In this document: positions 16,357-26,283 of the stretch, in pieces
How the letters are laid out: every line of letters begins with the position of its first letter
Numbering within the stretch: the first letter of the stretch is position 1
Position numbers and translations under genes: made by a program
Source: Pseudoneobacillus rhizosphaerae
GTDB lineage: Bacteria; Bacillota; Bacilli; Bacillales; Cytobacillaceae
Direction: 5' to 3'
NCBI RefSeq assembly: GCF_917563885.1
Contig: NZ_CAKJTG010000005.1
Span: forward strand, 1 to 64,000
DNA length: 64,000 bases
The notes under the pieces: generated by a model
Told to the model about the DNA's origin: nothing
What the model saw: only the letters and a program-made list of their open reading frames with translations
The model's database searches: none

Positions 16357-18105
16357 TTACCCTCCATGCTCCACAAGCTCTTCTAGCTGTTGTCTTTCAT
16401 ACATTTCTTTATACCAGCCATCCAGCTCCATCAACTCTAAATGGGAGCCTCTCTCAGTTATTCGACCCTCGTCTAACACAAGAATTAGATTAGCATGTTG
16501 AATAGCACTTAGGCGGTGCGCAGTGATGATAGTAGTCTTATCAACACGATTTTCCTTTAGAGCCTTAAGAATTTTTTCTTCTGTTTGGGCATCTACCGCA
16601 GATAGAGAATCATCTAAAACCAATACCTCAGCGTCCATTAAGATGGCTCTTGCAATGGAAATTCTTTGCTTTTGTCCACCCGATAATGAAACTCCTCTTT
16701 CTCCAACAAGCGTTCCATACCCTTCTGTGAATTGAAGAATATCCTGATGGATATGAGCCGTTGTAGCTGCAGCTTCAATGACTTCTTGGGAAACAAAAGG
16801 ATTAGAGAACGCTATATTCTCTGCTATTGATGCAGAAAACAGAAAATGATCCTGTGGTACATAGCCAATTGCTTCTCTTAGTGATTCCATTTTATAACTT
16901 TCTAATGGATTTCCTCCAAAGTAAATTTCCCCTTTATAACCATCAAACTCTCGAATTAACAATTTTAGCAAAGTCGTTTTACCTGCTCCTGTTTTTCCAA
17001 CAATACCAAGCGTCTGCCCTCTCTTTAGTGCAAAGAAGATATCTTTAAGTACAGGTTCTGTTTCTTTCGGATAAATAAATGATTCTAATGCATATTCAAT
17101 ATCACCAGTAGGTACTTTATTTAATGCATTTTGACTATCAGGCATTTCAATTTTTTCCATTAATAAATTATTTATTCTATCGTAAGAAGCTCGACCGCGC
17201 TCAACAATATTAAATAACCAACCAAAGGCAAGCATCGGCCAAATCAATAATCCTAAATACGATGTAAAAGAAACAAGTTGACCAATTGTCAATTCTCCAT
17301 TAATGACAAATTTCGCCCCAAAAGAAAGGGAGAGGAAGAAAGAAATTCCAACAATGATTGAAATCGTGGGATCAAAAAGCGAGTCGACTTTAGCGACACT
17401 GATATTTTTTTGAACCACATCCTCTGACAATTTCTCAAAATCCTCAATATCTTCCATTTCCTGGCCAAATGTCTTAATAACCTTAATACCGGTTATACTT
17501 TCCTGTGTTTTATCATTTAGTGATGAAAAAGCCTCTTGAGCTTTGTGGAACCGCTTATGTAATAACGTTCCATACCAATTCGTTAACACTGCCATTAGCG
17601 GCAGTGGGATTAGCGCAATTAGTGTTAATTTCCAGCTAATTGTAAACGCCATTGCAATAATAACAAATCCACCTGTGGCTAAAGAATCCACAAAGGTTAG
17701 TACACCAGCACCTGCTGTTTGTTGAACGGCAGAAATATCATTGGTGGCATGTGCCATTAAATCTCCAACACGCTTTTTTTGATAAAAGGATTGGGACATG
17801 CTCGTGAAATGCTCATACAGTTTATTACGTAATTGCTTTGATAGTTTTACAGAAGAACCAAAAATCATAATTCTCCAATAATAACGAAGAACGTACATTG
17901 TAAGTCCCGCAAGTATTAGAAATGAGACATATTTTAATAAAGAAGCTTTTGTAATGGTCTCAGTTCTAATTAGATCCACGATAATACCTATAACCTTTGG
18001 CGGAACTAGCTGTAATAAAGCCACAAACATTAAGAGAGCAATCCCAGTTAGGTAGGCTTTTTTTTCTTGCTTAAAATACCACATTAAATCTAAAAACACT
18101 TTCAT
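16357..18105 (-). CDS. Multidrug ABC exporter half, degenerate ATPase
   Basis: 582 residues with an N-terminal six-helix domain and a C-terminal ATPase. Walker A is GKTGAGKTT, the Q-loop YVPQDH, the signature LSGGQKQR, and Walker B reads VLVLDDSLSAVD, so the catalytic glutamate is replaced by aspartate. The H-loop is TAHRLS. This is the expected pattern of the degenerate subunit in a heterodimeric ABC exporter, where only one composite site hydrolyses ATP efficiently. It is the first gene of a two-gene operon. Confidence 0.88.
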   Translation of the reverse strand: MKVFLDLMWYFKQEKKAYLTGIALLMFVALLQLVPPKVIGIIVDLIRTETITKASLLKYVSFLILAGLTMYVLRYYWRIMIFGSSVKLSKQLRNKLYEHFTSMSQSFYQKKRVGDLMAHATNDISAVQQTAGAGVLTFVDSLATGGFVIIAMAFTISWKLTLIALIPLPLMAVLTNWYGTLLHKRFHKAQEAFSSLNDKTQESITGIKVIKTFGQEMEDIEDFEKLSEDVVQKNISVAKVDSLFDPTISIIVGISFFLSLSFGAKFVINGELTIGQLVSFTSYLGLLIWPMLAFGWLFNIVERGRASYDRINNLLMEKIEMPDSQNALNKVPTGDIEYALESFIYPKETEPVLKDIFFALKRGQTLGIVGKTGAGKTTLLKLLIREFDGYKGEIYFGGNPLESYKMESLREAIGYVPQDHFLFSASIAENIAFSNPFVSQEVIEAAATTAHIHQDILQFTEGYGTLVGERGVSLSGGQKQRISIARAILMDAEVLVLDDSLSAVDAQTEEKILKALKENRVDKTTIITAHRLSAIQHANLILVLDEGRITERGSHLELMELDGWYKEMYERQQLEELVEHGG

Positions 18106-18216
18106 AAGAAACTTCCTCCATGTAAATACAGCAATGTTTGTAAAATAAAAAAACTTCAGCTAAATCAGTTTATCAAATATTCTTAAAATAAGGAAGATTT
18201 TTAGTTTACATATAAA

Positions 18217-18250
18217 AAAGCACTCATCTAAAAAAAAAGATGGAGTGCTC
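18217..18250 (-). terminator. Terminator of yneF
   Basis: GAGCACTC-ATCT pairs with AGATGAGTGCT on the minus strand, followed by T6. It lies just past the yneF stop codon. Confidence 0.8.
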
Positions 18251-18267
18251 TTATGTTTATTACATTA

Positions 18268-18480
18268 TTATTTTGATTGCTTGTTCATCGCTGTCATCAT
18301 TTGGTTGATCTTTTTTTGCGATGGCTTTTGGCCCATTTGCATCATCATAACTTTTAACATTTGTTCATTAATTGGTGGATTTTTCTTTAAATAGCTCATC
18401 ATGTAACGACGTGCTATGAAAAATCCTAGCGCTACACCAGCTACTAATGCTAGTACACCAACTAGAATAAGTTCCCACAT
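18268..18480 (-). CDS. yneF: YneF, UPF0154 membrane protein
   Basis: A 70-residue protein with one N-terminal membrane helix ([22 protein letters not shown]) and a conserved soluble tail ([29 protein letters not shown]) diagnostic of the UPF0154 family. Its position beside sirA is conserved in Bacillus. Function unknown. Confidence 0.93.
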   Translation of the reverse strand: MWELILVGVLALVAGVALGFFIARRYMMSYLKKNPPINEQMLKVMMMQMGQKPSQKKINQMMTAMNKQSK

Positions 18481-18558
18481 ACAAATACTTCCTCCTTCAT
18501 GTTGTCTACCACATACAGTCTAGCAAAACCTAAGCTATTATACAATATCTCAATGAAA

Positions 18559-18999
18559 TTAGACAAATTTTCTTTCCTTTATTGGCTTTAACCAACCATA
18601 TCTTTGGTGTTCAATGTCAATAGCTAAAAAGGATGATTCGCATTTTCTTAAAACTTCAAAAAATATTGCCTCCGCTTCGTAGCTACCATCCGCTTCCACC
18701 GTTATATATCCATCCTCTATTCTTAACCATGCATTACTAGTCTTTCCAGATAATTCTACCTTATAATATCCATTTTCAGCACAATACCCCTTTATTTTTG
18801 AAAGGTGTTGATGAACCATCTGGTGTAATCTTAACGCAGGTATTGGTTTTGTTATATATTGTATTTGCTTATTAATAATTGTTTTTAGCTCTCCGAAGGA
18901 ATGCTTACTTTCTAAAAACAATTCAAAGAACATTCGTTCTCTGCCAAAATAATGATTAGCAAATTCTTCTTCTATCAAGTAAAGCTGATACACTCTCAC
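18559..18999 (-). CDS. sirA: Sporulation inhibitor of replication SirA
   Basis: About 146 residues. Conserved pieces shared with B. subtilis SirA (YneE) include 'EEFANHYFGRE', 'KQIQYITKPIP', 'YEAEAIFFEVL' and the C-terminal 'RYGWLKPIKERKFV'. SirA binds DnaA domain I and blocks new replication initiation when Spo0A~P is high. The GTG at 18999 is eight bases after AAGGAG and gives an N-terminus (MRVYQLYLIEEEF) that aligns with the B. subtilis protein; earlier residues are not supported. Confidence 0.92.
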   Translation of the reverse strand: MRVYQLYLIEEEFANHYFGRERMFFELFLESKHSFGELKTIINKQIQYITKPIPALRLHQMVHQHLSKIKGYCAENGYYKVELSGKTSNAWLRIEDGYITVEADGSYEAEAIFFEVLRKCESSFLAIDIEHQRYGWLKPIKERKFV

Positions 19000-19174
19000 T
19001 GTGATCACTCCTTCGCAAGGCTTGTCCCTTTTATCTATTATAAATAATGGAAAAAGAAACGTTTGTCTGAAAATGTTACAAATTATGACTATTTTTGTCG
19101 AATTCTCGTTATTTCCTCTTTTTTTTAAATTTGTTTAGTAAAATGGGATATTTAATTCTTTTGAAAACATATTC

Positions 19175-19203
19175 TTGACACATCCGAATTGTTTTGGTAT
19201 GAT
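19175..19203 (+). promoter_or_regulatory. SigA promoter of the structured RNA
   Basis: Perfect -35 TTGACA (19175-19180), a 17-base spacer and -10 TATGAT (19198-19203). It points away from sirA and toward no protein gene on the same strand, so it drives an independent RNA. Confidence 0.88.
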
Positions 19204-19209
19204 TAAATT

Positions 19210-19481
19210 TCTTCGCGTTTAAGAAGTAACTTGATACTATGAAGGTAAATGAATTGGCATTCTACTATTGTTTTTATAAGGACTTATTCACACTGGATCG
19301 GCTTAGGAGCCGTAAGGATGTTAGAGAGGTAGGGCTAACGTCGTATAAGATTTAAAACGTTCAGGTGGAACAAAGACCGCGGCAAATTTATTTCAATATA
19401 AATAGATTAATTTTTACTTGTGATGTCGCAAGTTACTTTTATGACTTCAAAAAGCGGACTAGGTTTCTAGTTCGCTTTTTT
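19210..19481 (+). ncRNA. Structured RNA of unassigned family beside tkt
   Basis: A transcript of about 270 bases is predicted between a strong promoter and a strong terminator, with no reading frame and no same-strand gene after it. AAGTAACTTG (19224-19233) pairs with CAAGTTACTT (19429-19438), closing a domain of about 215 bases. Inside are a GGCT/AGCC hairpin (near 19300), a GTTAG/CTAAC hairpin around 19320-19340 and a GTTC/GAAC pairing near 19360. ACTTG at 19416-19420 could alternatively pair with CAAGT at 19429-19433, competing with the closing helix. A long closing helix is reminiscent of 6S RNA, but I could not match conserved sequence to 6S, SRP, RNase P, tmRNA, T-box or the riboswitches I know. 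Function open. Confidence 0.75.
19449..19481 (+). terminator. Terminator of the structured RNA
   Basis: AAAAAGCGGACTAG pairs with CTAGTTCGCTTTTT, one G-U pair, ending in a T run on the plus strand. Confidence 0.88.
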
Positions 19482-19497
19482 CAATTCCATTGAGTGC

Positions 19498-19531
19498 AAA
19501 AAAAGGAAACGAGTAATCGTTTCCTTTTTTT
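19498..19531. terminator. Terminator of tkt
   Basis: AAAAGGAAACGA pairs with TCGTTTCCTTTT around a four-base loop, with A and T runs on both sides. It lies immediately past the tkt stop codon. Confidence 0.9.
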
Positions 19532-19534
19532 GTA

Positions 19535-21541
19535 TTAATTTTGAAGTAGTGATTTCACTCTAGAAACAACATTTTCAACCGTAAAACCGTACTCTTTCAA
19601 AATTGTTTTTTCAGGAGCTGATGCACCGAATTGATCGATGGCTAGAACTTCACCTTCATCACCTGTGTATTTATGCCAACCTAATGATGCAGCCATTTCG
19701 ATGCCAAGTCGCTTCTTCACTGATTTAGGAAGCACACTATCTTTATATTCTTTAGATTGAGCATCAAAGCGATCCCAAGACGGCATGCTTACAACTGAAA
19801 CTTCAATTCCCTCGGTTAATAATGCTTTTTGAGCTTCAACCGCTAAATTTACTTCTGATCCTGTTGCTAATAGCAATGCATCTGGAGTTTCTTTATTAGC
19901 TGGCGAGATAACATAAGCACCTTTCGAAACCCCATCATATGCATGTTTATCTGTTCCTGGTAAGGTAGGTAGGTTTTGTCTCGTTAAAACTAATGCAGAT
20001 GGTTTATTTGTTGATTCTAGTGCAATCTTCCATGCTGCAGCTGTTTCATTTCCATCTGCTGGGCGAATCACTGATAAATTAGGCATTGCTCTTAATGCAG
20101 CTAATTGTTCTACTGGTTCATGAGTAGGTCCATCTTCCCCAACCGCAATACTATCATGAGTGAATACGTACGTTACTGGAAGGCCCATTAAAGCGGCTAA
20201 ACGAATCGCTGGGCGGAGATAATCAGAGAAAACAAAGAATGTTCCACCAAACACCTTTAATCCACCATGTAAGGCCATACCGTTTAAGGCAGCACCCATA
20301 GCGAATTCACGTACTCCAAACCAAATGTTTCTACCTTCAAAGGAACCAGGAAGGAAATCAGCTGAACCTTTAATCGATGTTTTATTTGAGCCAGCAAGGT
20401 CAGCTGAACCTCCAAATAATGTCGGTAGATTTTTTGCAATTCCATTTATAACCTCTGCTGAAGAAGCTCTACTTGCTAAGCTTTTTCCTTCTGAATAGAC
20501 AGGAATATCTCTGTCCCAACCTTCTGGAAACTCATTTTGAAGAGCTTGTTCCAATTGTAACCCTAATTCTGGGTAATTAACTTTATATTGTTGGAATAAT
20601 TCGTTCCATTCCTTTTCTTTGTTTACACCATTTTCAACTACTTGTTGGTTAAAGTGGTCGTATACTTCTTGTGAAACATGAAAATCTTGTTCAAATGTCC
20701 ACTTGTATGCTTCTTTGGTTAATTTTAATTCATCTGCACCAAGTGGCATTCCATGGGCATCAGATGTACCAGCTCTATTTGGGGACCCATATCCTATCAC
20801 CGTTTTGACTTCAATTAAAGTAGGATGGTTTAAGTCCTGTTTTGCTTCTTCAAGTGCATTTGCGATTTCTTCAATATTGTTTCCATCTTCTACTCTAATG
20901 TACTGCCAACCATATGCCTTAAAACGGTCAGCAACACTTTCAGAGAAGGATTGCGAAAGATCACCGTCTAAAGAAATATCGTTGGAGTCATATAAAACAA
21001 CTAAACGACCTAATTGCAAATGCCCTGCTAATGAAGCTGCTTCTGCAGATACACCTTCCATTAAGTCCCCATCTCCACAAATACTATATGTAAAGTGATT
21101 TACTAATTCATAATTATCTTTATTATAAACCGCTGCTACATGTCTTTCAGCCATCGCCATCCCTACCGCCATAGCAATACCTTGACCTAATGGACCTGTC
21201 GTTGCATCAACACCAGCTGTATGTCCAAATTCTGGATGCCCTGGCGTTTTACTACCCCATTGTCGAAAGGATTTAATATCATCCATAGATAAATCATATC
21301 CAGAAATATGTAGTAAGCTGTACAGTAACATTGAGCCATGGCCAGCAGACAATACGAAACGGTCACGATTAAACCAGTTTGGATTTTTAGGATTGTGGTT
21401 CATAAATCGCGTCCATAAAGTATAAGCCATCGGAGCTGCCCCCATAGGCATCCCAGGATGTCCTGAATTAGCTTTTTCAATCGCATCAATAGATAAAGTT
21501 CTAATAGAAGCAATGGAGAGATTATCGATATTTTCTAACAT
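19535..21541 (-). CDS. tkt: Transketolase
   Basis: A 668-residue thiamine-diphosphate enzyme moving two-carbon units between sugar phosphates in the pentose phosphate pathway. Motifs: '[14 protein letters not shown]' near the N-terminus, the ThDP/Mg site '[19 protein letters not shown]' followed by '[10 protein letters not shown]', the 'DAHGMPLG' loop and '[19 protein letters not shown]' in the pyrimidine domain. The ATG at 21541 follows AAAGGG at nine bases; a TTG three codons earlier is less likely. Position between ynzC and sirA is as in B. subtilis. Confidence 0.97.
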   Translation of the reverse strand: MLENIDNLSIASIRTLSIDAIEKANSGHPGMPMGAAPMAYTLWTRFMNHNPKNPNWFNRDRFVLSAGHGSMLLYSLLHISGYDLSMDDIKSFRQWGSKTPGHPEFGHTAGVDATTGPLGQGIAMAVGMAMAERHVAAVYNKDNYELVNHFTYSICGDGDLMEGVSAEAASLAGHLQLGRLVVLYDSNDISLDGDLSQSFSESVADRFKAYGWQYIRVEDGNNIEEIANALEEAKQDLNHPTLIEVKTVIGYGSPNRAGTSDAHGMPLGADELKLTKEAYKWTFEQDFHVSQEVYDHFNQQVVENGVNKEKEWNELFQQYKVNYPELGLQLEQALQNEFPEGWDRDIPVYSEGKSLASRASSAEVINGIAKNLPTLFGGSADLAGSNKTSIKGSADFLPGSFEGRNIWFGVREFAMGAALNGMALHGGLKVFGGTFFVFSDYLRPAIRLAALMGLPVTYVFTHDSIAVGEDGPTHEPVEQLAALRAMPNLSVIRPADGNETAAAWKIALESTNKPSALVLTRQNLPTLPGTDKHAYDGVSKGAYVISPANKETPDALLLATGSEVNLAVEAQKALLTEGIEVSVVSMPSWDRFDAQSKEYKDSVLPKSVKKRLGIEMAASLGWHKYTGDEGEVLAIDQFGASAPEKTILKEYGFTVENVVSRVKSLLQN

Positions 21542-21735
21542 TAAATACAACCCTTTCTAAAGTTAAATAATCAGTTTCCTTCAAAAGAAAGCTAAGTTTT
21601 CCATTTTAATATTAATTTGTCTATTGAATTAATACAACCAAAATGATGTTATTATATGAAAAACAGGCACTTTGTTAATTAATTTGTCACAAAACAGGAG
21701 TTTTTATGTAGAAGAATGGGAGTCCCCATTCCCTC

Positions 21736-21969
21736 TCAATGTAATTTTTTTTTGCTTTTTAATTGCTTGATTTTATCTGGTGTAACATCGTCACCCATTG
21801 GGTCAATTATTTTTACATTTGTTAATGTATTCAGCACTGATGAACGAAAAACCTCAAGATATTCACGACGAAGCTTTGATTGTTCTTTTGCTTCATGTTC
21901 GGTCAAACCGGTTGTTTTTGCTTTTTTTGCCAATTCATTAATACGAGCCAATCTTTCATTTGGCAGCAT
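21736..21969 (-). CDS. ynzC: YnzC, UPF0291 (DUF896) protein
   Basis: A 77-residue helical protein (MLPNERLARINELAKKAK ... KIIDPMGDDVTPDKIKQL), the same length as B. subtilis YnzC, which is reported in the SOS-linked yneA operon. The ATG at 21969 has the TAGGG site; the frame remains open upstream but without support. Helical hairpin fold; function unknown. Confidence 0.93.
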   Translation of the reverse strand: MLPNERLARINELAKKAKTTGLTEHEAKEQSKLRREYLEVFRSSVLNTLTNVKIIDPMGDDVTPDKIKQLKSKKKLH

Positions 21970-22064
21970 AGTCAACCCTACTTTCTCTTTAGTTTCTATA
22001 AGGATAGACATCCTTGAACTACATGATACTACTAAAAAAAAGACCATTTGACAAGGCAAATGAT

Positions 22065-22715
<651 letters not shown>

Positions 22716-23039
22716 TTACTCCCCTATCGCACTAGCTAATTCTGTGTTTGCTTCTTTAGATATGTTTTTAATTGGAAGTATAAGCTCATCACCTGGATAC
22801 AGATGTTTATCAGATAAATCGTTTTTAGTTAGTACCCAATTTACGAATTGTTTTTTTGAAAGATGACTGTTCTTTGAGTATTGCTCAGCGTATTCCCAAA
22901 CTGTATCACCAACTTCAATAGTAACCTTTACGTATTCTTCTTCCTTTATATCTGATTTAAGACTTAAAAATAGAGTTGAAAGACAGCTTACTACAATTAA
23001 TAAAATTGTATAAGAATGAGTAGCCCAAAGTTTTTTCAT
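22716..23039 (-). CDS. yneA: SOS cell-division suppressor YneA
   Basis: 107 residues: an N-terminal membrane helix (TILLIVVSCLSTLFLS) and a LysM-like domain (VTIEVGDTVWEYAEQY ... KHLYPGDELILPI). YneA delays division when DNA is damaged. It starts 134 bases from lexA on the opposite strand, with LexA boxes between them and one in its own 5' leader, and it is followed after three bases by yneB. Confidence 0.92.
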   Translation of the reverse strand: MKKLWATHSYTILLIVVSCLSTLFLSLKSDIKEEEYVKVTIEVGDTVWEYAEQYSKNSHLSKKQFVNWVLTKNDLSDKHLYPGDELILPIKNISKEANTELASAIGE

Positions 23040-23055
23040 AATATTACACCCCTAT

Positions 23056-23069
23056 AGAATATATGTTCT
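23056..23069. promoter_or_regulatory. LexA box in the yneA leader
   Basis: AGAATATATGTTCT, one change from GAAC-N4-GTTC, lies between the yneA promoter and its start codon. Confidence 0.65.
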
Positions 23070-23083
23070 TATTTTCTGTTTTT

Positions 23084-23113
23084 ATTATAATACGAACATT
23101 TGTTTGTTGTCAA
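23084..23113 (-). promoter_or_regulatory. SigA promoter of yneA
   Basis: TTGACA (23108-23113) and TATAAT (23084-23089) on the minus strand are 18 bases apart. A LexA box fills the spacer. Confidence 0.82.
23093..23106. promoter_or_regulatory. LexA box over the yneA promoter
   Basis: CGAACATTTGTTTG agrees with the Bacillus LexA consensus CGAAC-N4-GTTYG and lies between the -35 and -10 boxes of yneA. Confidence 0.88.
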
Positions 23114-23121
23114 CTGTTTAA

Positions 23122-23135
23122 CGAACTTATGTTTG
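23122..23135. promoter_or_regulatory. LexA box over the lexA promoter
   Basis: CGAACTTATGTTTG overlaps the lexA -35 region, giving negative autoregulation. Confidence 0.88.
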
Positions 23136-23161
23136 TATAAAATAAGGAAACATGCTATAAT
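23133..23161 (+). promoter_or_regulatory. SigA promoter of lexA
   Basis: TTGTAT (23133-23138), a 17-base spacer and TATAAT (23156-23161). The start codon is 32 bases further on. Confidence 0.8.
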
Positions 23162-23193
23162 TAATCCAACAAATGGACACGAGGTGCGTTAAT

Positions 23194-23814
23194 ATGACAA
23201 AATTATCAAAACGCCAGGAAGATATACTGGCCTTCATTAAAGAAGAAGTACGCGCAAAAGGTTATCCACCTTCCGTAAGAGAGATTGGTGAAGCAGTTGG
23301 CCTTGCTTCGAGTTCAACTGTTCACGGACACTTAGCTCGTTTGGAATCAAAAGGGCTCATTAGACGGGATCCAACCAAACCAAGAGCAATTGAGGTTTTA
23401 GATTACTCACCTACTAATATTCCTACACAGAATGTAATTAATGTTCCAATTATCGGGAAGGTTACAGCTGGATTACCTATTACAGCGATCGAAAACGTGG
23501 AAGAATACTTTCCTCTTCCTTTAAGTTTTGCTGCAGCAGACGAAAATGTATTTATGCTTGAAATCATGGGTGACAGTATGATTGAGGCAGGGATTCTAGA
23601 TGGAGATTATGTTGTAGTCAAACAACAAAGAACTGCAAACAATGGCGATATTGTCGTGGCTATGACTGAAGAGGACGAAGCTACAGTAAAAAGGTTTTTC
23701 AAGGAAAAAGACCACTTCCGCTTACAACCTGAAAATTCAACGCTAGACCCAATTATTTTACAAAGTGTTACGATTTTAGGAAAAGTCATCGGGGTTTATC
23801 GTCATATTCATTGA
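23194..23814 (+). CDS. lexA: SOS repressor LexA
   Basis: 206 residues. The N-terminal winged helix '[29 protein letters not shown]' recognises the SOS boxes; the autocleavage site is the Ala-Gly in 'KVTAGLPIT', and the catalytic serine is in '[15 protein letters not shown]' with the lysine in 'DEATVKRFF'. The ATG at 23194 after GAGGTG gives an N-terminus ([12 protein letters not shown]) matching B. subtilis; an ATG seven codons earlier is not used in relatives. Controls itself and yneA through the three boxes upstream. Confidence 0.97.
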   Translation: MTKLSKRQEDILAFIKEEVRAKGYPPSVREIGEAVGLASSSTVHGHLARLESKGLIRRDPTKPRAIEVLDYSPTNIPTQNVINVPIIGKVTAGLPITAIENVEEYFPLPLSFAAADENVFMLEIMGDSMIEAGILDGDYVVVKQQRTANNGDIVVAMTEEDEATVKRFFKEKDHFRLQPENSTLDPIILQSVTILGKVIGVYRHIH

Positions 23815-23832
23815 TGAATAGTAATGTTAAGG

Positions 23833-23860
23833 AGCATCGGTAAAGATCGATGCTTTTTTT
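23833..23860 (+). terminator. Terminator of lexA
   Basis: AGCATCG pairs with CGATGCT followed by T6. Confidence 0.85.
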
Positions 23861-23946
23861 GCTTGTTAAAATTTAATGTTGATTTTCTTATCCAACGAAC
23901 GTATGTAGCCCCACAAGAATAGACTAATCCATACAGTCAAGAGTTG

Positions 23947-24155
23947 AAAAGTAAGAAAACGGTAACTATTAGAGGCTAATAGTTTCTATTTATTACCGCA
24001 TTCTTACTTTTTTACTGGTTTCGGGCACGATTAGCTTCTATTCGTTACCGTTTTCTCTCTTTTCTACTGGTTTCGGGCACGATTAGCTTCTATTCGTTAC
24101 CGTTTTCTCTCTTTTCTACTGGTTTCGGGCACGTTTAGCTTCTAATAGTTACTTA
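23947..24155. repeat. 52-bp intergenic repeat array with one inverted copy
   Basis: Three direct copies of a 52-bp unit are visible; the marker ACTGGTTTCGGGCACG starts at 24014, 24066 and 24118, exactly 52 bases apart, and the last copy is truncated. To the left, 23947-24011 is a large inverted repeat (AAAAGTAAGAA..CGGTAA against TTACCG..TTCTTACTTTT) whose CGGTAAC-TATTAG part resembles the unit in inverse orientation. It is non-coding because 52 is not a multiple of three and stops abound. There are no unique spacers, so it is not a CRISPR. Confidence 0.85.
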
Positions 24156-24311
24156 ACACAGCAAAATGGTGAGAAACTGCTAATTATATTAGTAACTTCC
24201 ATAATCCTTCGGAAGATTTTAGAAAGCCTTGATGCCTCATTCCACTTTTTAATTTTGTACGAACATCAACAATGGTGTTATCAGATACTATATTTTAGAT
24301 TTTTCTTAAAT

Positions 24312-24347
24312 AAAAAAAGCCCCTTACACTTAAAAGTGTTTGGGGCT
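24312..24347 (-). terminator. Terminator of glnA
   Basis: AAAGCCCC pairs with GGGGCTTT, with inner pairing of ACACTT and AAGTGT, followed by T6 on the minus strand. Confidence 0.88.
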
Positions 24348-24354
24348 TTGAAGA

Positions 24355-25689
24355 TTAATACATACTCATATATTGGTCACGTTCCCACTGATGAACAGAT
24401 GTACGGAACATATCCCATTCAATCTCTTTAGCTTCAACAAAGTGTTCTAAAATATGTTCACCTAATGCTGAAGTAATAACTTCATTCGCTTGAAGAGTTT
24501 CTAATGCCTGCGCCAAAGTTGCCGGTAGATCGTAAACCCCTTCATCCAAACGCTCTTCTTTTGTCATTACATATATATTACGGTCAACTGGAGCAGGGGG
24601 AGTTAATTGATTTTTAATTCCATCTAATCCAGCCTTTAATAATACCGCTAAAGCAAGGTATGGATTGGCTGCCGGATCAACACTCCGTACTTCGACACGG
24701 GTACTCATACCACGGGATGCCGGAATCCGAATTAAAGGTGAACGATTTTGTGAGGACCATGCAACATAACAAGGTGCTTCGTAACCAGGAACTAATCGTT
24801 TGTAAGAATTCACTAATGGATTGGTCACTGCTGTAAAGGACGGAGCATGTTTTAAAATCCCGGCAATAAACTGGCGTGCAACATCACTTAATTGTAGTTC
24901 TGCTCTAGAATCAAAGAATGAGTTCTCTCCATTATTAAATAATGAAAGATTACAATGCATTCCTGAGCCATTTACTCCAAATAACGGTTTAGGCATAAAT
25001 GTCGCATGTAATCCATGTTTGCGAGCTATTGTCTTAACCACTAGTTTGAATGTTTGTATATCATCACAAGCCTTGAGGGCATTTGCATATTTAAAGTCAA
25101 TTTCATGTTGCCCTGGCGCTACTTCGTGATGTGACGCTTCAACTTCAAAGCCCATTTCTTCTAATTCCAAAACGATATCACGGCGGCAATTCTCACCTAA
25201 ATCGATTGGAGCTAAATCAAAATATCCTGCCCGGTCATTTAACTCAAGTGACGGTTCACCTTTTTCATTTAATTTAAATAGAAAGAATTCCGGCTCAGGT
25301 CCTAAATTGAAATCAGTAAATCCTAAATCATTCATTTCTTTTAACACACGCTTTAGGTTATTTCTCGGATCTCCTGCAAAAGGTGTACCATCTGCATTAT
25401 GAATATCGCAAATTAAACGGGCAACCTTTCCTTTTTCAGCAGTCCAAGGGAATACTACCCAAGTATCTAAATCTGGAAATAAGTACATATCAGACTCTTC
25501 AATTCGAACAAAACCTTCAATTGATGAACCATCAAACATCATTTTATTATCTAACGCTTTTTCTAATTGACTAACAGGAATTTCAACGTTTTTAATTGTT
25601 CCTAAAATATCAGTAAATTGTAATCGAATAAATTTAACGTTATTCTCACCTGCTAAACGCTTAATATCTTCTCTTGTAAATTTAGCCAT
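24355..25689 (-). CDS. glnA: Glutamine synthetase, GSI-alpha
   Basis: 444 residues, the size of Gram-positive feedback-inhibited type I glutamine synthetase, which makes glutamine from glutamate, ammonia and ATP. Motifs: '[20 protein letters not shown]' (substrate loop), '[11 protein letters not shown]' (metal site), '[17 protein letters not shown]', '[12 protein letters not shown]', and '[13 protein letters not shown]' (ATP site). The Tyr-adenylylation loop of GSI-beta enzymes is absent, as expected. It follows glnR after 30 bases in a two-gene operon; besides catalysis, feedback-inhibited enzyme controls GlnR and TnrA in Bacillus. Confidence 0.98.
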   Translation of the reverse strand: MAKFTREDIKRLAGENNVKFIRLQFTDILGTIKNVEIPVSQLEKALDNKMMFDGSSIEGFVRIEESDMYLFPDLDTWVVFPWTAEKGKVARLICDIHNADGTPFAGDPRNNLKRVLKEMNDLGFTDFNLGPEPEFFLFKLNEKGEPSLELNDRAGYFDLAPIDLGENCRRDIVLELEEMGFEVEASHHEVAPGQHEIDFKYANALKACDDIQTFKLVVKTIARKHGLHATFMPKPLFGVNGSGMHCNLSLFNNGENSFFDSRAELQLSDVARQFIAGILKHAPSFTAVTNPLVNSYKRLVPGYEAPCYVAWSSQNRSPLIRIPASRGMSTRVEVRSVDPAANPYLALAVLLKAGLDGIKNQLTPPAPVDRNIYVMTKEERLDEGVYDLPATLAQALETLQANEVITSALGEHILEHFVEAKEIEWDMFRTSVHQWERDQYMSMY

Positions 25690-25719
25690 TTTAATTTCCT
25701 CCTAAATAAATAATAAGCC

Positions 25720-26127
25720 TTAATGGAAAAATCGGGACATATCGCCTTGTCTTAATGATGAGCGATTGAAACGACCTGCTTGCATGATTTCATTTCGTAA
25801 TAGTTTTCTCAATTCCTCATTCGTTAAATCTTTCCTGATTTTTTCTGCTTCTTGTTTAATTTCAGCAGGTAATTCCTGATGGTCATGAACGGCAAATATT
25901 TTTTTAATTCCAGCCATATTTACTCCTTGATCAATTAAATCTTTAATCTCAAGGAGCTTATCAATATCATTTAAACAAAAAAGTCTTCTATTTCCTTCAG
26001 TTCTTGCAGGAAAAATTAATTCATGCTCTTCGTAATATCGGATTTGTCTAGCAGTTAAATCAGTTAATTGCATAACCGTTCCGATTGGAAACAATGGCAT
26101 CGAACGGCGAATTTCCTTTCCGCTCAT
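25720..26127 (-). CDS. glnR: Nitrogen regulator GlnR
   Basis: 135 residues of the MerR family: DNA-binding part '[28 protein letters not shown]', dimer helix '[21 protein letters not shown]', and a C-terminal tail that in B. subtilis senses glutamine synthetase. The promoter carries two palindromes fitting TGTNA-N7-TNACA, so autoregulation of the operon is expected. GGAG precedes the ATG by eight bases. Confidence 0.96.
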   Translation of the reverse strand: MSGKEIRRSMPLFPIGTVMQLTDLTARQIRYYEEHELIFPARTEGNRRLFCLNDIDKLLEIKDLIDQGVNMAGIKKIFAVHDHQELPAEIKQEAEKIRKDLTNEELRKLLRNEIMQAGRFNRSSLRQGDMSRFFH

Positions 26128-26162
26128 GGATTATTCTCCTTTATGGGTAATGTTATGCTGTT

Positions 26163-26191
26163 ATTGTATTCTATGTAAGAAAGAGTGTCAA
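26163..26191 (-). promoter_or_regulatory. SigA promoter of glnRA
   Basis: TTGACA (26186-26191), 17-base spacer and TACAAT (26163-26168) on the minus strand. Confidence 0.85.
26174..26190. promoter_or_regulatory. GlnR box 2 (imperfect)
   Basis: TGTAAGAAAGAGTGTCA matches TGTNA-N7-TNACA with one change and lies between the -35 and -10 boxes. Confidence 0.7.
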
Positions 26192-26196
26192 TCTTA

Positions 26197-26213
26197 TGTT
26201 AGATTATCTAACA
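26197..26213. promoter_or_regulatory. GlnR box 1 (perfect)
   Basis: TGTTAGATTATCTAACA fits the GlnR/TnrA consensus TGTNA-N7-TNACA exactly and lies upstream of the -35 box. Confidence 0.88.
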
Positions 26214-26283
26214 TGATTTTTCCAAGAATAACTTTTCATTAAAAAAGAACAACTAGTATTTAGTTGCCCTTAGTTAAGATTGA

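Noticed and set aside
19210-19481. 6S RNA, T-box, SRP or RNase P assignment for the structured RNA
   Set aside because: A closing helix alone is not enough, and the conserved sequence blocks of those RNAs were not found. Left unassigned.
23947-24155. CRISPR-like periodic array
   Set aside because: Units are contiguous 52-bp copies with no unique spacers, and no cas gene is present. The same applies to 52682-52963.
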